From Capitella teleta (taxonomy: Eukaryota > Annelida > Polychaeta > Capitellidae): DNA of 64,000 nucleotides. Each line of letters begins with the position of its first letter. Within the stretch, counting starts at the first letter, position 1. Shown piece after piece: positions 50,198-61,514 of this stretch. Made by a program: the position numbers and the translations under genes. The stretch covers positions 45,460 through 109,459 of the forward strand of contig KB296765.1 in assembly GCA_000328365.1 (NCBI GenBank), written 5' to 3'. The notes under the pieces are model-generated. The model saw nothing but the letters and a program-made list of their open reading frames with translations. It searched no databases and had not been told where the DNA came from.

Positions 50198-50379
50198 GTC
50201 AGTGACGCAGACGTCTTGTTCTCTTTTGTTTTCCTCTGCAATAAAGTCCTCCGATGTCATTAAATTGAGGTGATTAAATTGAGGTGATTAAATTGAGGAT
50301 TAAATTGAGGTGAGGTTCTCTCGATGTCCTCTCCGAACTGAACTCCATCTGCACAGCCTTTCGTTTGGTCACATGACGT

Positions 50380-50600
50380 GTTGAATGGCTGCGTGTTGCG
50401 CCGATGCCAGCGCCCCCAGTGTGCATAATGGCTACTGCCTGTCGTGGGCCGAGGGGGCTCATTGCATATCCAATGCAGCCGCCTTCCGCAGCCGCAGCCG
50501 TCGTTCATTCTGTGCTTCGTTCTCGGCGCAATCGCTTCTCGTCGTTTTCCTCCTTCGGTCGTCGTTTCTTTCCTTGCGCGGTTATCTCTCTTTTCGCACG
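50380..50600 (+). promoter_or_regulatory. CpG-rich promoter / probable 5' untranslated exon of stathmin
   Basis: A GC- and CpG-rich island in AT-rich surroundings. It ends in a pyrimidine-rich leader (CTTTCCTTGCGCGGTTATCT) and a consensus donor at 50600 (CACG|GTACGT). The next acceptor, CTCTTTGCAG at 50761-50770, precedes the start codon exon. The transcription start is not resolved. Confidence 0.5.
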
Positions 50601-50791
50601 GTACGTTCTTTTTGTCGCCTTTTTCGTAATCTTTCCGTTCTTCTTCTATTCCTTCTCTTTTTTTTTTTTTTTTTTTTTTTTGGTCTCTGCCGCATTATTA
50701 TAATAATATTGTTGCATGTATTTTGCATGCAGTATACTTGAAAATGACGACATTTCATATCTCTTTGCAGATATTTCGCTGAGACCCTACA

Positions 50792-52743
50792 ATGGCCGAA
50801 GGTGCGTGTTGCTATCTCTTTCGCTTGTGTGCGCTTTACGTCGGCTGATGAGTCATAGGCGATGAGCTCATATCGTCTAGACCATGTCGCATGTATCAGC
50901 GCCGGTTTTTATTGCCGATTGTTGCTCTGCCGTTCACAGATTGCACTTCGTGTGAATTCGCGTGCAATATGCGGCGTACGAGTGCTCGCCACGCATGCAT
51001 TAGCCGCCGTTGAACGGAGGCCGTCGCTGTTCAGCCGTCGCCTTGGCTGGCCGCCGATGTTGTATTCGACATGCAGACTACGGCCGTCATTCGGCCCATG
51101 TCCAAACACACAGCCATGATCGAAGCAGTCTGTTAGCGAAGACGCCCTGCTCATTATGCGGCTGGTACGGCCAGCATAAGAGCAGCAGCAGGAGGAGGAG
51201 GGAGGAGGAGGGCTTCCCCTGTGCAGCAGCAGCGGCGCCTCATCAGTCATTCACGAAGCGACGCACACACGCATTGCGCCCGGTGCGTCCGCGATCGTCC
51301 TTGGCCGCCGATGTTGACATTTAATACCCCAATGCTACGAGCGGCAAATGAGCCAGCATGAAATGTATTAATTATAATTAAGGAACCTTAATTGGTGCTC
51401 TGTGTGTCTCTTCCCTGGACGCGTTCAGTCTGCAAGTGGTTGAGCGTCTATCTCTGCTTGAGGGAATCTCCCAAGACGGACAAAATCCACCCTGGAGCAG
51501 TGGCTGACGACGGACGCAGTTTTGACGCTGTGATCGTGTGGAAAGGTAGCGCTACTGGCTGCTTTTTGTGCTTGTGGTCGCTGCCTTGAGTAGCTGCTCC
51601 AACATTCGTTCGTTTTGTTCTCTTTTGGGAGATTTCCCCATTCCTTCGTTCCTTCGAGTGCCCCGCATGTTTCATCTGCTTTATTTGAGTCTTTAGTTAA
51701 GACACCATTCGTACCCTTTTTGCACTGAGTGTGTTTATTCAGAGAGCCCCAAGAAGAAGTCCGGTGGATTGGCGTATGAGGTTATCCTGAAGGAGGCCTC
51801 GACCACTCCCCGGCCCAACACCCCAAAGGAACGGCCCATCTCCCAGGAAATTATCGAGAGGAAGCTGAAGGAAGCTGAGGAGAGGCGACTGGTAAGGCAG
51901 GCCTCTCGCCCTGTGTTCACTGTCTCAGTTCATCTCGCACAGAGCGTGGAGGCTGGCAAACTGGAAGCCGCTCGCAAAGAGCAGGAGAAGTTGGAGGAAG
52001 CCAACAGGCGACAACAGGAAATGAACGAGAATCACGCCAAGCTCTCAAAGGAGAAGAACGAGCAGAGGATCCGCAGCATGGAGGAGAAGAAGTTGACTCA
52101 GCTGGGCGCCCTAAGGGATCGGCTGAAGGAGCACGTAAGCACCTTTGTCCCTCTGCTTCATGTGCTTGCTGTGTGTGTTCGCATGCGATTGCTTCTTTTA
52201 TGTTGACTCTTAGGCTAAGCGTATTGAGGATGCTCAGCGCACCAACAACAGGTGCGTTCAGGAGGTTCAGGAGAAAGTGCGGCAACATCTCGCCAAGGAT
52301 ATTCAAACCAAGGAGCAGAACCGAGCGGCCCTGTTGGCGCAGGTTCAGGACAAACTGCGAGACCACGTACTGAGCTTTGCTTCTCTTTATTCCTGACTTG
52401 TGTTGTTTGTTTTTCTGTGGCTGTTGCGTGTAGCATGCTTATGTTGATGAGGTCATTGAGTCCAGTAAGCAGTTCAGTAAGGTCACCGAGGAAAAGACCC
52501 TGCAAAAGATGGAGAACAGTCTGAAGAACCGCGAAGACCAGCTCAGCGAACTCATGCAGCGTTTGCAGTGTCGCGTGAGTACTCTGCGCAAATCATCGCT
52601 CGATGGCGTCAGATTGGTTTTGTTGATATTTTTCTGTGATTTTTGCTGAGTGAATTTTGTGTTTTTTTCAGGATGAGCACGCCAGGAAGGTGCGTCAGAA
52701 TAAACTCAACCAATCTCTGAGCGATGAAGCGGCTGGCAATTGA
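50792..52743 (+). CDS. Stathmin-family tubulin-sequestering protein with extra helical repeats
   Basis: Cytosolic microtubule destabiliser. Exons: 50792-50801, 51743-51891, 51943-52134, 52214-52366, 52434-52574, 52672-52743; 238 aa. An N-terminal cap resembles the stathmin LAYEVILKEA segment, with a Ser/Thr-Pro-rich loop (TTPRPNTPKERPIS). One long charged helix follows. Vertebrate stathmin (149 aa) has two tubulin-binding repeats. Here I count about four related segments of about 50 aa. Three exons end at equivalent places (LRDRLKEH|, VQDKLRDH|, LMQRLQCR|), so repeat and exon boundaries coincide. The last segment (FSKVTEEKTLQKMENSLKNR) aligns best with vertebrate repeat 2 ([20 protein letters not shown]). 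Higher tubulin stoichiometry is inferred. The start sits at the end of a short exon with ACAATGG context. AATAAA at 53537-53542. Confidence 0.92.
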
Positions 52744-52749
52744 GCCCTG

Positions 52750-54180
52750 ACCTTTGACCTGATGCTTTTTGCTGTACATTCTCCTCGTGGTTTCAACATG
52801 ATTCGCTCGTAGATCTTGAGCTTTGTCTTTTGTAAAAGCGTGAATTTTATTGTCCTCTGATATCTTGTGAATTTTTTCATCTATTACGCGCCATTCTGTG
52901 CTTGAGCATGCCCTGTACCTCTGCATGTTCCTCTTTCCTCATTTCAAAGGTGCTCCTACGTGTATTTTTCTGTTTAAACGGAGCCGATAAAATCAGTTCG
53001 TTCATTAGTCCGGTTAACAAAGAGTGTGCTTAAATGTTTTTCATTCGATTATTTTGTGTTTTTCTTCCAATTTTTGCCAACAGAAAAAAACAGAAAAACA
53101 GCTCAGTTTTTGTTTTTGCATTTAAAGATTTCCTGATTCTCATTTTACATATTTTCTTACTTGATATTTTTTTGCATATATTATTCCAAGCATTCTTCCG
53201 AATCTTTCTTCCGTTCCTTAGGCCTTCCTTATGCATTCAATGTACCCCTAAAAGTGCATTTATTTATCATTGCGGCCTATTGTGTTCAGTTACATTAAGT
53301 GTTCATTGTACGTTCAAACTGTTTTTGAGATTTATAATTTCTTATTTTTCGTAGCTTTTGTACGCGGGTGGGAGTCGGAATTTCTTAACCTCTTGACTTT
53401 CCTCTTGATTTCTCTTGACCTTTGTCTTGACCTCTTGACCTTTCTCTTGACCTCTTGAACTTTCCCTCTCCTCCCCATTGCTGTTCAGACTCATCTTATT
53501 TTCCATGATTTACACAAACTTTTGTAAAATGAAAATAATAAAAAACATTGTACTGATTTGCAGTATTTTTGCATGTTTTTGTGGTTTTTTTTATAAGTAA
53601 TTGAATAAAATCATGGCATTAAGTATATTTTCCATATTCTAATTTTTAATTCAACAAATTCGAGCTTATGCAAAAGTTAAAAGAAATTAAGATCAACCAT
53701 AAAAAGCGATGTTCATGAAATGGTAGTTGATTGTAGCATGTTCTTCAGGCGGGACACAATTGGTAGGTGGTCGGGGGTGGGGGATGCCATAGCGCTCAGG
53801 TCGAAACCATTGATTAGGTGTCTGCTGCGAAATGTCACCATTACGTTGTGTTTTGTTGGATTCGGCCATAAGACAAAGAACGTTATGAAAGAGACTCGTT
53901 CGCCATTGACGCAGTCATAACGCTGCTTCTCGTGGCGTCAGATCGCGAACGTGGTCCCACCTGACTGATGAGCTGAGGGACCTCCTGCACGAGGCTGGAC
54001 CTGACGCCTCAGTCGCGACGTTTCCAGTCTTGCGGACCAGTTCTATCACAAAAGGACTATAATATTGTGAGCCGACCAGGCATTAAGTGCATTGCATCGT
54101 CAAGTGAAGCAGACAAGACGCGATTAAGGCTAAATCAAGTGACCTAAGGACAATTAGTGAAATGACGATGTTTTAAACCG
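52750..54180. other. Stathmin 3' UTR, then intergenic sequence
   Basis: AT-rich UTR-like DNA to about 53545. Further on, 'acgttatgaaagag(a/g)ctcgt' near 53880 recurs near 54300, suggesting a duplicated or repeated unit. No coding call. Confidence 0.4.
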
Positions 54181-54183
54181 GCG

Positions 54184-54193
54184 TCGATTGATA

Positions 54194-54233
<40 letters not shown>

Positions 54234-54464
54234 CGCTCGGTTCATGAATACAATTACAACTGAATCATCCGGACTGGAATTCATCATGGAGGCAAAGTAC
54301 GTTATGAAAGAGGCTCGTGCTGAAGGTCCAGCCCCTCTCTCTCACGAGCGCTTAGCAAAGTCAAAGATGAAGATTTGGTCTTAGAGGCAATGTGCCTGCG
54401 ACCAGTACGTCCTAAGGTATCCTTCCCGCTGGTCAACAAGAAGGCAAAAAAAAAAGAAAAAAAA

Positions 54465-54495
<31 letters not shown>
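54184..54495. repeat. Long homopolymer A tracts bordering a LINE
   Basis: Uninterrupted or nearly uninterrupted A runs of more than 30 bases near 54196-54230 and 54447-54494 (a third is at 56060-56089). They may be retroposon tails, but their clustering around the N gap suggests an assembly problem. Confidence 0.6.
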
Positions 54496-54553
54496 GAGGA
54501 ACAGTAATAAATGGATCACAAATGGACTCATTTCAGACGAAAATAGACATAAC

Positions 54554-56058
54554 ATGAACAGTCTCTGGAGAACTCTAAAAGAACTCATTGGTTCTAAGAA
54601 GAAAAGCTCACTCAGCAACGAGTTTCTAATCAACAACAAACCCTGTTATGACAAAGATATGATTTCGAATTCATTTGACCAATACTTCGTAAATGTAGGA
54701 CCCAAACTTGCCTCAATAAAACCCAACGTTGACTCAAACCCTGAANNNNNNNNNNNNNNNNNNNNNNNNNNNNNNNNNNNNNNNNNNNNNNNNNNNNNNN
54801 NNNNNNNNNNNNNNNNNNNNNNNNNNNNNNNNNNNNNNNNNNNNNNNNNNNNNNNNNNNNNNNNNNNNNNNNNNNNNNNNNNNNNNNNNNNNNNNNNNNN
54901 NNNNNNNNNNNNNNNNNNNNNNNNNNNNNNNNNNNNNNNNNNNNNNNNNNNNNNNNNNNNNNNNNNNNNNNNNNNNNNNNNNNNNNNNNNNNNNNNNNNN
55001 NNNNNNNNNNNNNNNNNNNNNNNNNNNNNNNNNNNNNNNNNNNNNNNNNNNNNNNNNNNNNNNNNNNNNNNNNNNNNNNNNNNNNNNNNNNNNNNNNNNN
55101 NNNNNNNNNNNNNNNNNNNNNNNNNNNNNNNNNNNNNNNNNNNNNNNNNNNNNNNNNNNNNNNNNNNNNNNNNNNNNNNNNNNNNNNNNNNNNNNNNNNN
55201 NNNNNNNNNNNNNNNNNNNNNNNNNNNNNNNNNNNNNNNNNNNNNNNNNNNNNNNNNNNNNNNNNNNNNNNNNNNNNNNNNNNNNNNNNNNNNNNNNNNN
55301 NNNNNNNNNNNNNNNNNNNNNNNNNNNNNNNNNNNNNNNNNNNNNNNNNNNNNNNNNNNNNNNNNNNNNNNNNNNNNNNNNNNNNNNNNNNNNNNNNNNN
55401 NNNNNNNNNNNNNNNNNNNNNNNNNNNNNNNNNNNNNNNNNNNNNNNNNNNNNNNNNNNNNNNNNNNNNNNNNNNNNNNNNNNNNNNNNNNNNNNNNNNN
55501 NNNNNNNNNNNNNNNNNNNNNNNNNNNNNNNNNNNNNNNNNNNNNNNNNNNNNNNNNNNNNNNNNNNNNNNNNNNNNNNNNNNNNNNNNNNNNNNNNNNN
55601 NNNNNNNNNNNNNNNNNNNNNNNNNNNNNNNNNNNNNNNNNNNNNNNNNNNNNNNNNNNNNNNNNNNNNNNNNNNNNNNNNNNNNNNNCCTATCCTATTT
55701 CTCTCTTTCTCACACTAACAACAATAAATGAAATTGAATTAGCCATCAATAAATTAAAAACAACTGCCTCAGCAGGACAGGACAAGTTAAAACCAAACAT
55801 AATAAAACTAATCGCTGATGATATTTCTCGGCAATTAACTCACATAGTAAACCGAATCTTTGAACATAATACAGGACCAGATGAGCTAAAAATTGCTAAT
55901 ATAACTCCAATCTTCAAAGCTCGTAATAACACGAAGGAACAAAACTATCGGCCGATCTCTGTTTTGCCAGCATTTTCAAAATTAATGGAAAGATTACTAC
56001 ACGATAGAATCTATGCCTGTTACAACAGAATGAAATAATTAAGAGAATACCAACATGG

Positions 56059-56092
<34 letters not shown>

Positions 56093-56400
56093 TAATGAGG
56101 AAATTAGTGCATTATGGTATTCGTGGCAATGCCTCTGACCTCTTAAAAAACTACCTCAGTAATAGGAAACAATCAGTGAAAAAAGAAAATAGTGTCTTTA
56201 TCTATAACGTGTGGTGTACCGCAAGGGAGTATTCTTGGTCCACTGTTATTCCTAATAATATACATAAACGATATACCGAATGCTCTAAAAATATTAAGGA
56301 AATGGAAGTTAAATTTAATACGGATCTAATAGCTCTGACAAAATACTTGAAATGCAGTAGACTTCTCATCCTCCATTTCTCTAACCCTTCCTTCCCCTTC
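54554..56400 (+). mobile_element. LINE polymerase (CR1/jockey group) spanning an assembly gap
   Basis: The left part reads 'NSLWRTLKELIGSKKKSS' and 'FDQYFVNVGPKLASI', the linker between endonuclease and RT. Right of the gap come 'INKLKTTASAGQDKLKPNII', 'LKIANITPIFKARNNTKEQN' and 'YRPISVLPAFSKLMERLLHD'. After an A run come 'LVHYGIRGNASDLLKNYLSN' and, in another frame, 'GVPQGSILGPLLFLIIYIND'. At least one frameshift plus the internal A tract make it inactive or misassembled. Bases 54746-55688 are N. Confidence 0.85.
54746..55688. other. Assembly gap (943 N)
   Basis: A run of N inside the LINE. The true size is unknown, and any protein reading across it is meaningless. Confidence 0.99.
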
Positions 56401-56529
56401 ATCCCACTATATCCCCTTCATCCCACTAAAAGAAAAAAAGAAGTGTTATTATTTACGAGATATAATTACTATGTTTTTCGTGTTTCTCTCCATTTATTTT
56501 CTCTTGTTATTATACTTGTCTAGTTCATT

Positions 56530-57660
56530 ATCTTATTTTATTGTATTAAGTACTTTTTTTTCATATTGGTGGCAGCATGCCAGCGGGCCCTCACGGGCCC
56601 TTTATGTTGTCTCCTGAAAAGACTGAATTTTGTGCATAATCATTTTCTTATTGTATACATATATATTTCCAAATAAATTAATCTCTCTCTCTCTCTCTCT
56701 CTCAATGTTTCCAAAACACACTCGATGCTGTTTACTCTCAATAATTCTCTTTGGAGTTCTTCTCTCTAGAATAAACAGAAACAGAGTGAATGCGTCTGAA
56801 TTTCAATTTGTCGATTTCACTGTCAGAAACATTCAAGTGGCGATTTGAATAAAGAGCTGTTTGTTTAACCATCACAGTTGTCTGTGGTGTTGGCGCATGT
56901 CTCGTTTGGGCCACTTCCCTTTAGCACTGAGAGTGAAGAGTACCAGACAGAAATGCATCGTATGAAAATTCCAAACTTTCTTGCCAAGCAATTTTTTGTC
57001 GGCACAAACTGCTCTGGTATCTCGGTGCGTTCGTTGCCTGTCTCTTGAACTGGCGAGTGGCCCAGGCACCATAGCACCATGGCACCACAGCACCATGGCA
57101 CCATGGCACCATGGCATCATAGCACCATGACGCCATGGCAGCAGCGGCGAGGCACGTGACACACAAAGGGGGTGTGGGCGGTGCTATTGCAAACACTACT
57201 CAAGAATCGTTCTCGAAAAATCTATACCAAGAAGTACTCGATCAGGACTACTCAGCAAACTTATAAAACATAAAATACGAACTGTAAATACTTCCGTGTT
57301 TCGATTGTGAAGAGAGCTGGTCCTCATCGCCGATCGGAGACATCTTCCGCTCGAGCACAGTACGTCCAATAAAAACAGAGAATGTATACGACACAATAAT
57401 GCATTTAATGCAGTTTCTGAAATACCAAAATCGTTACTTGAGCACAGTGCCAATATGCACACGTATATAATTATACTCCTGCAAAATGGTTCCTCATTTG
57501 TGTAGTATTCCTTATGACTCATCCTTGAACGCGATCGCGGAAGTTGTTCGAGTCGTAAAAGAAGTCATAAATATTATACTCACAAGTTGTGTACGTGCGA
57601 AATGAAAGTGCAAATTAATCGAAGTCCTAAAAAGAGAGCATGATTCACTGGGTTTTTGTT
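56530..57660. other. No gene seen; simple repeats
   Basis: Contains (CT)n near 56685-56703 and an imperfect CACCATGG/GCACCATAG array at 57062-57142, whose minus-strand translation is a Trp/Cys/His-rich artefact. No recognised coding exon. Confidence 0.5.
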
Positions 57661-57663
57661 TAA

Positions 57664-58371
57664 AGGGAGGGAGAACTGGTTAAAAATTGACTTTGAGTCG
57701 TTATTTGATGCACCATAAATGATTCCTATGCCTGGCCCACACAAGGAATATCATCGCTAACGATTTCGCGGGCGATATATTGCTAACTAGGCGTGACGTC
57801 AGCAGCTGTGATGAAACACCGAGTTCCCCATCTTTTACAATGGGCCTCGTCATATCAGCGTGTCCTGCGACTAAACCCCTGGATATTTTTTTTATTTTCT
57901 TTTCGGAAATAGATAGAATAATCATTTTGCCACCAGTCAGGCGCGAAAAAAAAAAAATATTTTTCGCTATTTTTTTTATTTTAACAAGCGATTTTCTAGG
58001 ACACCTACCATGTTTCTCATCCTGAAACAGTAAAAAGGTCAGCCAGAGTGCACCACGCATGCGCTTTCGTTTCGTAAACAACAAAGATGTCCTTTTATGG
58101 CGAAGATGCTCTGCTCTGATTGGCTGAAATCGATAGCTTCACGAGGGGAACAGAACCAATCAGCCATCAGCCAAACCAAGCCATCAGCTGACGTTTGCCT
58201 CCTATACTTCGCAATGGAAGCCATTCTCCCATAGGCGCAATGCTAACCCCGATATTCGGAATGCATTATTTCCTTACGCTTGCATCCAGGCATGGTGTTT
58301 TTGGCACGGAATGCTATCAATTGGTGCTATGAGTCAATAGAACATCACTTAAAATTTAGTTCCCCATCCCT
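57664..58371. mobile_element. TTAA-flanked MITE, copy 2
   Basis: A 708-bp element closely similar along its whole length to 4206-4896, with the same terminal repeats. It is flanked by TTAA at 57660-57663 and 58372-58375. The small number of differences, mostly short indels, implies fairly recent mobility. Confidence 0.82.
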
Positions 58372-58379
58372 TTAATGAA

Positions 58380-58990
58380 GATTATTGTGTTCATTAACAT
58401 GACGGTGTGAAGTGTGTCTGTGTACCCAGATGTAATTGGCGTCATCAAAATTAAACGTTGGTCTTGACAATCTAGGACATTGACACGTATACATGTAAGG
58501 TCACCGGTGCATACATTGCATAACATATTATGTACATGCATGCCTTGTATTCATATAGCATGTGATGAGACTTTACTCGCGGTGCCAAATTTGTTGGGAC
58601 GCTGTTTTTGACCACTGCATGGCATTGTGTAACACTCGGTTGGCCGCTCCGTGGCGTCGTCTGCTCATTAGACAATGCACTGCATGGTCTTTCATGTATC
58701 AACAATTGCAAAAGATTATTTGCGAATAAAATTCTATATATATTATCAGATGTTCTGCGTCCGAGGAACCGAATCTATACATTCAAAAGCATTTAATATC
58801 AGCAGCCTTCACCCTAGCCGTGCATTGAATTACTGAGCCCTTTCTTTTATTTCTATTTTATTTTTATAAGCATTTTATTCAGTAATGTGACACGGACTGC
58901 CCTGACAAGAAACAGCAGATGGAAAAGGGAAGACAGCGAACGTAGGATGAACAGTGATGCTGATAAATCAATTATTAAGGTTATTTAAAA
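58380..58990. other. No gene seen
   Basis: AT-rich intergenic DNA without a recognised element. Confidence 0.4.
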
Positions 58991-58999
58991 TTGTGATTT

Positions 59000-59540
59000 C
59001 AAGATGTCCGGGTGATTAAGGGAAATGTTGCAGGCACAGTTTTTGAATTGTGAAAGTGGGAAATGTCCTGAATGGCGACGCGGAAGAGATTCAGAAGTTT
59101 GAGTCCAAAGATGAAAGGCGAGTTGTCCAAAAAGTGAATGGTGGCTAGGTCTAAAAAGCAGGTTGCCACACATATCCGTGGCAGAGAGGACTTCGCGGAG
59201 AAGGTAAGTGTTGATCCCCAGTTGAATGTTTGGCTAAGAAACCAAATTGTCTGCAATGAAGTTGTGGGTCAAAAGGTCAAGAAAGCAGAAGTCAGACATT
59301 TCTCTGTGATCTTTCCAATGCATGATGTAATGTTTTATAGGCCGGCATAGTTGTCTTTTCTGGTTATAGATGACACAGACGCCCTTTTCCACTCAACTGG
59401 AAGGACACCTTCAGAGAAGGATTTCTTCAACATAACAGACAATGGTTATAGGCACGAAGCACATTTCTTCAAGACGACACATTGAATGCCACCAGGTCCA
59501 GATGAGGTCCTTTGAAAGAATCCAGATCTTTGAGCGTTTC
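59000..59540 (-). mobile_element. Heavily degraded LINE RT fragment
   Basis: Minus-strand reading from about 59540 gives 'SGPGGIQCVVLKKCA', 'LKKSFSEGVLPVEWKRASV' and then 'SCIGKITEKCLTSAFLTF'. This is the order expected for RT blocks PGPDGI...LP..WK...GKI.E. Stops interrupt it; an old fossil. Confidence 0.6.
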
Positions 59541-59544
59541 ATAT

Positions 59545-60065
59545 TAATGATATTATGCCAATTAATTAAGATAAATACGTAATTCAAATTCTGTGTATTA
59601 TACTACGATGCGATCAAAGTGGATATGGTCAATATTATTCTGAATACGTTTGGATAAACAGAAGGGGGTGGTCGAAGCATTTTCGGCAAATGTCTGGTTC
59701 AATAAAGTAGCGTTTCCTTCGTCTGTGGAGTATACTTCGTGGCCTACGTGTGGAGTGGCTTGCTTCACAATCGCGCCCCTGTATAATTAAGTTCTTACAG
59801 TAGCTGTGTGATTGTGTTGGGTTGATGCAGTGAAGCATCTCTCTTATCTTCTTTTGATTGTCATGAGTATTCCTTCATATCGAGGAGCTAAGATAACGTT
59901 TAACCTGCTTGCTTCACATAAGAAAAAAATGAAACACTCAGTAATAAATATATATATACATTAAGTGCATGCATAATTGCTCCTGGTATTAAGACACAAT
60001 GCTTGCCTCTCGGCCAATCAAAGCCGCCGGTTAATCCGCTCAAACACACGCCCACCCTGTTCATT
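59545..60065. other. No gene seen
   Basis: Intergenic. Ends in a good acceptor (TTCATTTCTAG at 60064-60074). Confidence 0.35.
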
Positions 60066-60074
60066 TCATTTCTA

Positions 60075-60387
60075 GCTTTTACAACTCATTCACAGCAAAC
60101 CTGCAAGAAGAAATCCATTTTCTGAGACTCCAGCTGGACATCAACGATGTTGTGAGAATGCTTCGTGAAATTGGCGACAGAAAGGCGGAAAGAGAAGCCA
60201 ACATTTGCAAAGAACTCGATGCGCAATGTGATTTTGCACTAGGTTTCCCGCTTAATCTAAAGTCCTCTTTCCGATTCAAGGGTCGCGACAATCAGACCCT
60301 TGGCGGTGATAGCTCATCATTGCTTATCGCCGGTACACCGTTTGCTTATTCTGTCGCCGTGGGCTGCAAGACAGTGCACACATAAGA
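60075..60387 (+). CDS. Candidate terminal exon with a coiled coil, unassigned
   Basis: Open from the acceptor CATTTCTAG to a TAA at 60383-60385, about 103 codons. The first 55 residues read as an amphipathic helix (NLQEEIHFLRLQLDINDVV, then LREIGDRKAEREANICKELD). A Gly/Ser-rich end follows. Codon composition is less AT-rich than the flanks. I found no upstream exon and no family match. It could be a host gene's last exon or a transposon remnant. Confidence 0.3.
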
Positions 60388-60389
60388 AC

Positions 60390-61435
60390 TTCGACCTTTC
60401 TAAGACGATTTCGAGTGAGATAAATTGCAGTAATTTGTACCTTGTTTAGCTGTTATGTTAAACACGAGCCTATATTTATCATTTGACCCATTTATTGTTG
60501 ACCTATTTATTGTTTGACCCATTCATCACTCGAGTGATTAACATAACAATGTTCAAGTGTTTGGTCTTAATCACAACCCAATTGTGTATTGATGAGGCGT
60601 CACCATGTCACGGCCACTCGTAACCAATGATGACAGGCGTTGCATCTGTCAATCACTACGAGCTCAGTGCACGTGCACTTAGGGAAGGCACCCCGCGGTA
60701 ATGCCGTCGGGATTAAGAGTTCTTCCCCAGAAGGCAGCGACGTCCCTCCTGTGATAATCACTCTACCGACTTAAGACCTCAACGGGGGCCTCCCGATGAT
60801 CGCAGGCGTCAAACGGGCTGACTGAAAGAAGGCCGTTCGCGCGAGGTGATATATTTATGGCTGTGTCATTACATAATTGAAGCACTACGGCTTCACACAA
60901 TGAAGCGATATGATCAGGACAAAAGTCATTTCAGTATAGATTCTGTATTTGCTATTATCACTCACTTAACATTCATTCTGTATACCTGGATACCGTAATT
61001 TTCGTTTCATACTAGTAAAAAGATGTTTCGCTTATTTTTCTCCCTTTGTGAGAGATAACAATAAACAGACTGCTTCTTTGTGAGTTTTATCTGTAAGAGA
61101 AACCCGCCAGGAGCGTCCATAACGCCCTTCTAATCAGTCCCCAGGGCGAATTGATGACCTCGCAATCGGATCAGAAACATATAAAGAGCGTGGTTTTACA
61201 ACCCAGCCGCCTGATTGGCCGGCGCTGGACCAGCTGATGGTTAGATGGTTATAACACGAATCAGCGATCATTTATTATAAACTTACAAGCATGCCTTCGA
61301 TTGTGCGCTGAAGGGGGAGGGGTCTGCTTCATCATGCCATGGCGTTGAGCCAATGAGTGCATCGCTCAGGGATGGACAGATGGTAGATAGCCAGAGGAGG
61401 AGGAGACGAGCTCCTTTTGTACGCCCAGAGGTCAA
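60390..61435. other. No gene seen
   Basis: Intergenic, moderately GC-rich in parts (60690-60860). No tRNA-like or coding structure recognised. Confidence 0.4.
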
Positions 61436-61512
61436 GGTCGTTTGGGTAACATCGTCAGTGTTCGATCTGCGGAGGTTCTTCATCTCTTACGAGCAGGCGA
61501 GCGGAGATAGAG
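61436..61512 (+). other. Candidate 5' untranslated exon of the DHCR7-like gene
   Basis: The stretch ends at a consensus donor (ATAGAG|GTACGT after 61512). The coding exon at 63640 begins with a 6-bp UTR remnant after TGTTTGCAG, so at least one upstream non-coding exon must exist. This is the best candidate seen within 2.2 kb. Inferred, not proven. Confidence 0.3.
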
Positions 61513-61514
61513 GT

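Noticed and set aside
50385-50741. 118-codon frame over the CpG-rich region
   Set aside because: Translation of a pyrimidine-rich promoter/UTR ending in poly-F; a regulatory or untranslated explanation is better.
54554-56038. 494-codon protein reading through the N gap
   Set aside because: About two thirds is unknown sequence; only the flanking LINE pieces are real.
57062-57160. Trp/Cys/His-rich minus-strand frames
   Set aside because: Produced by the CACCATGG-type simple repeat.
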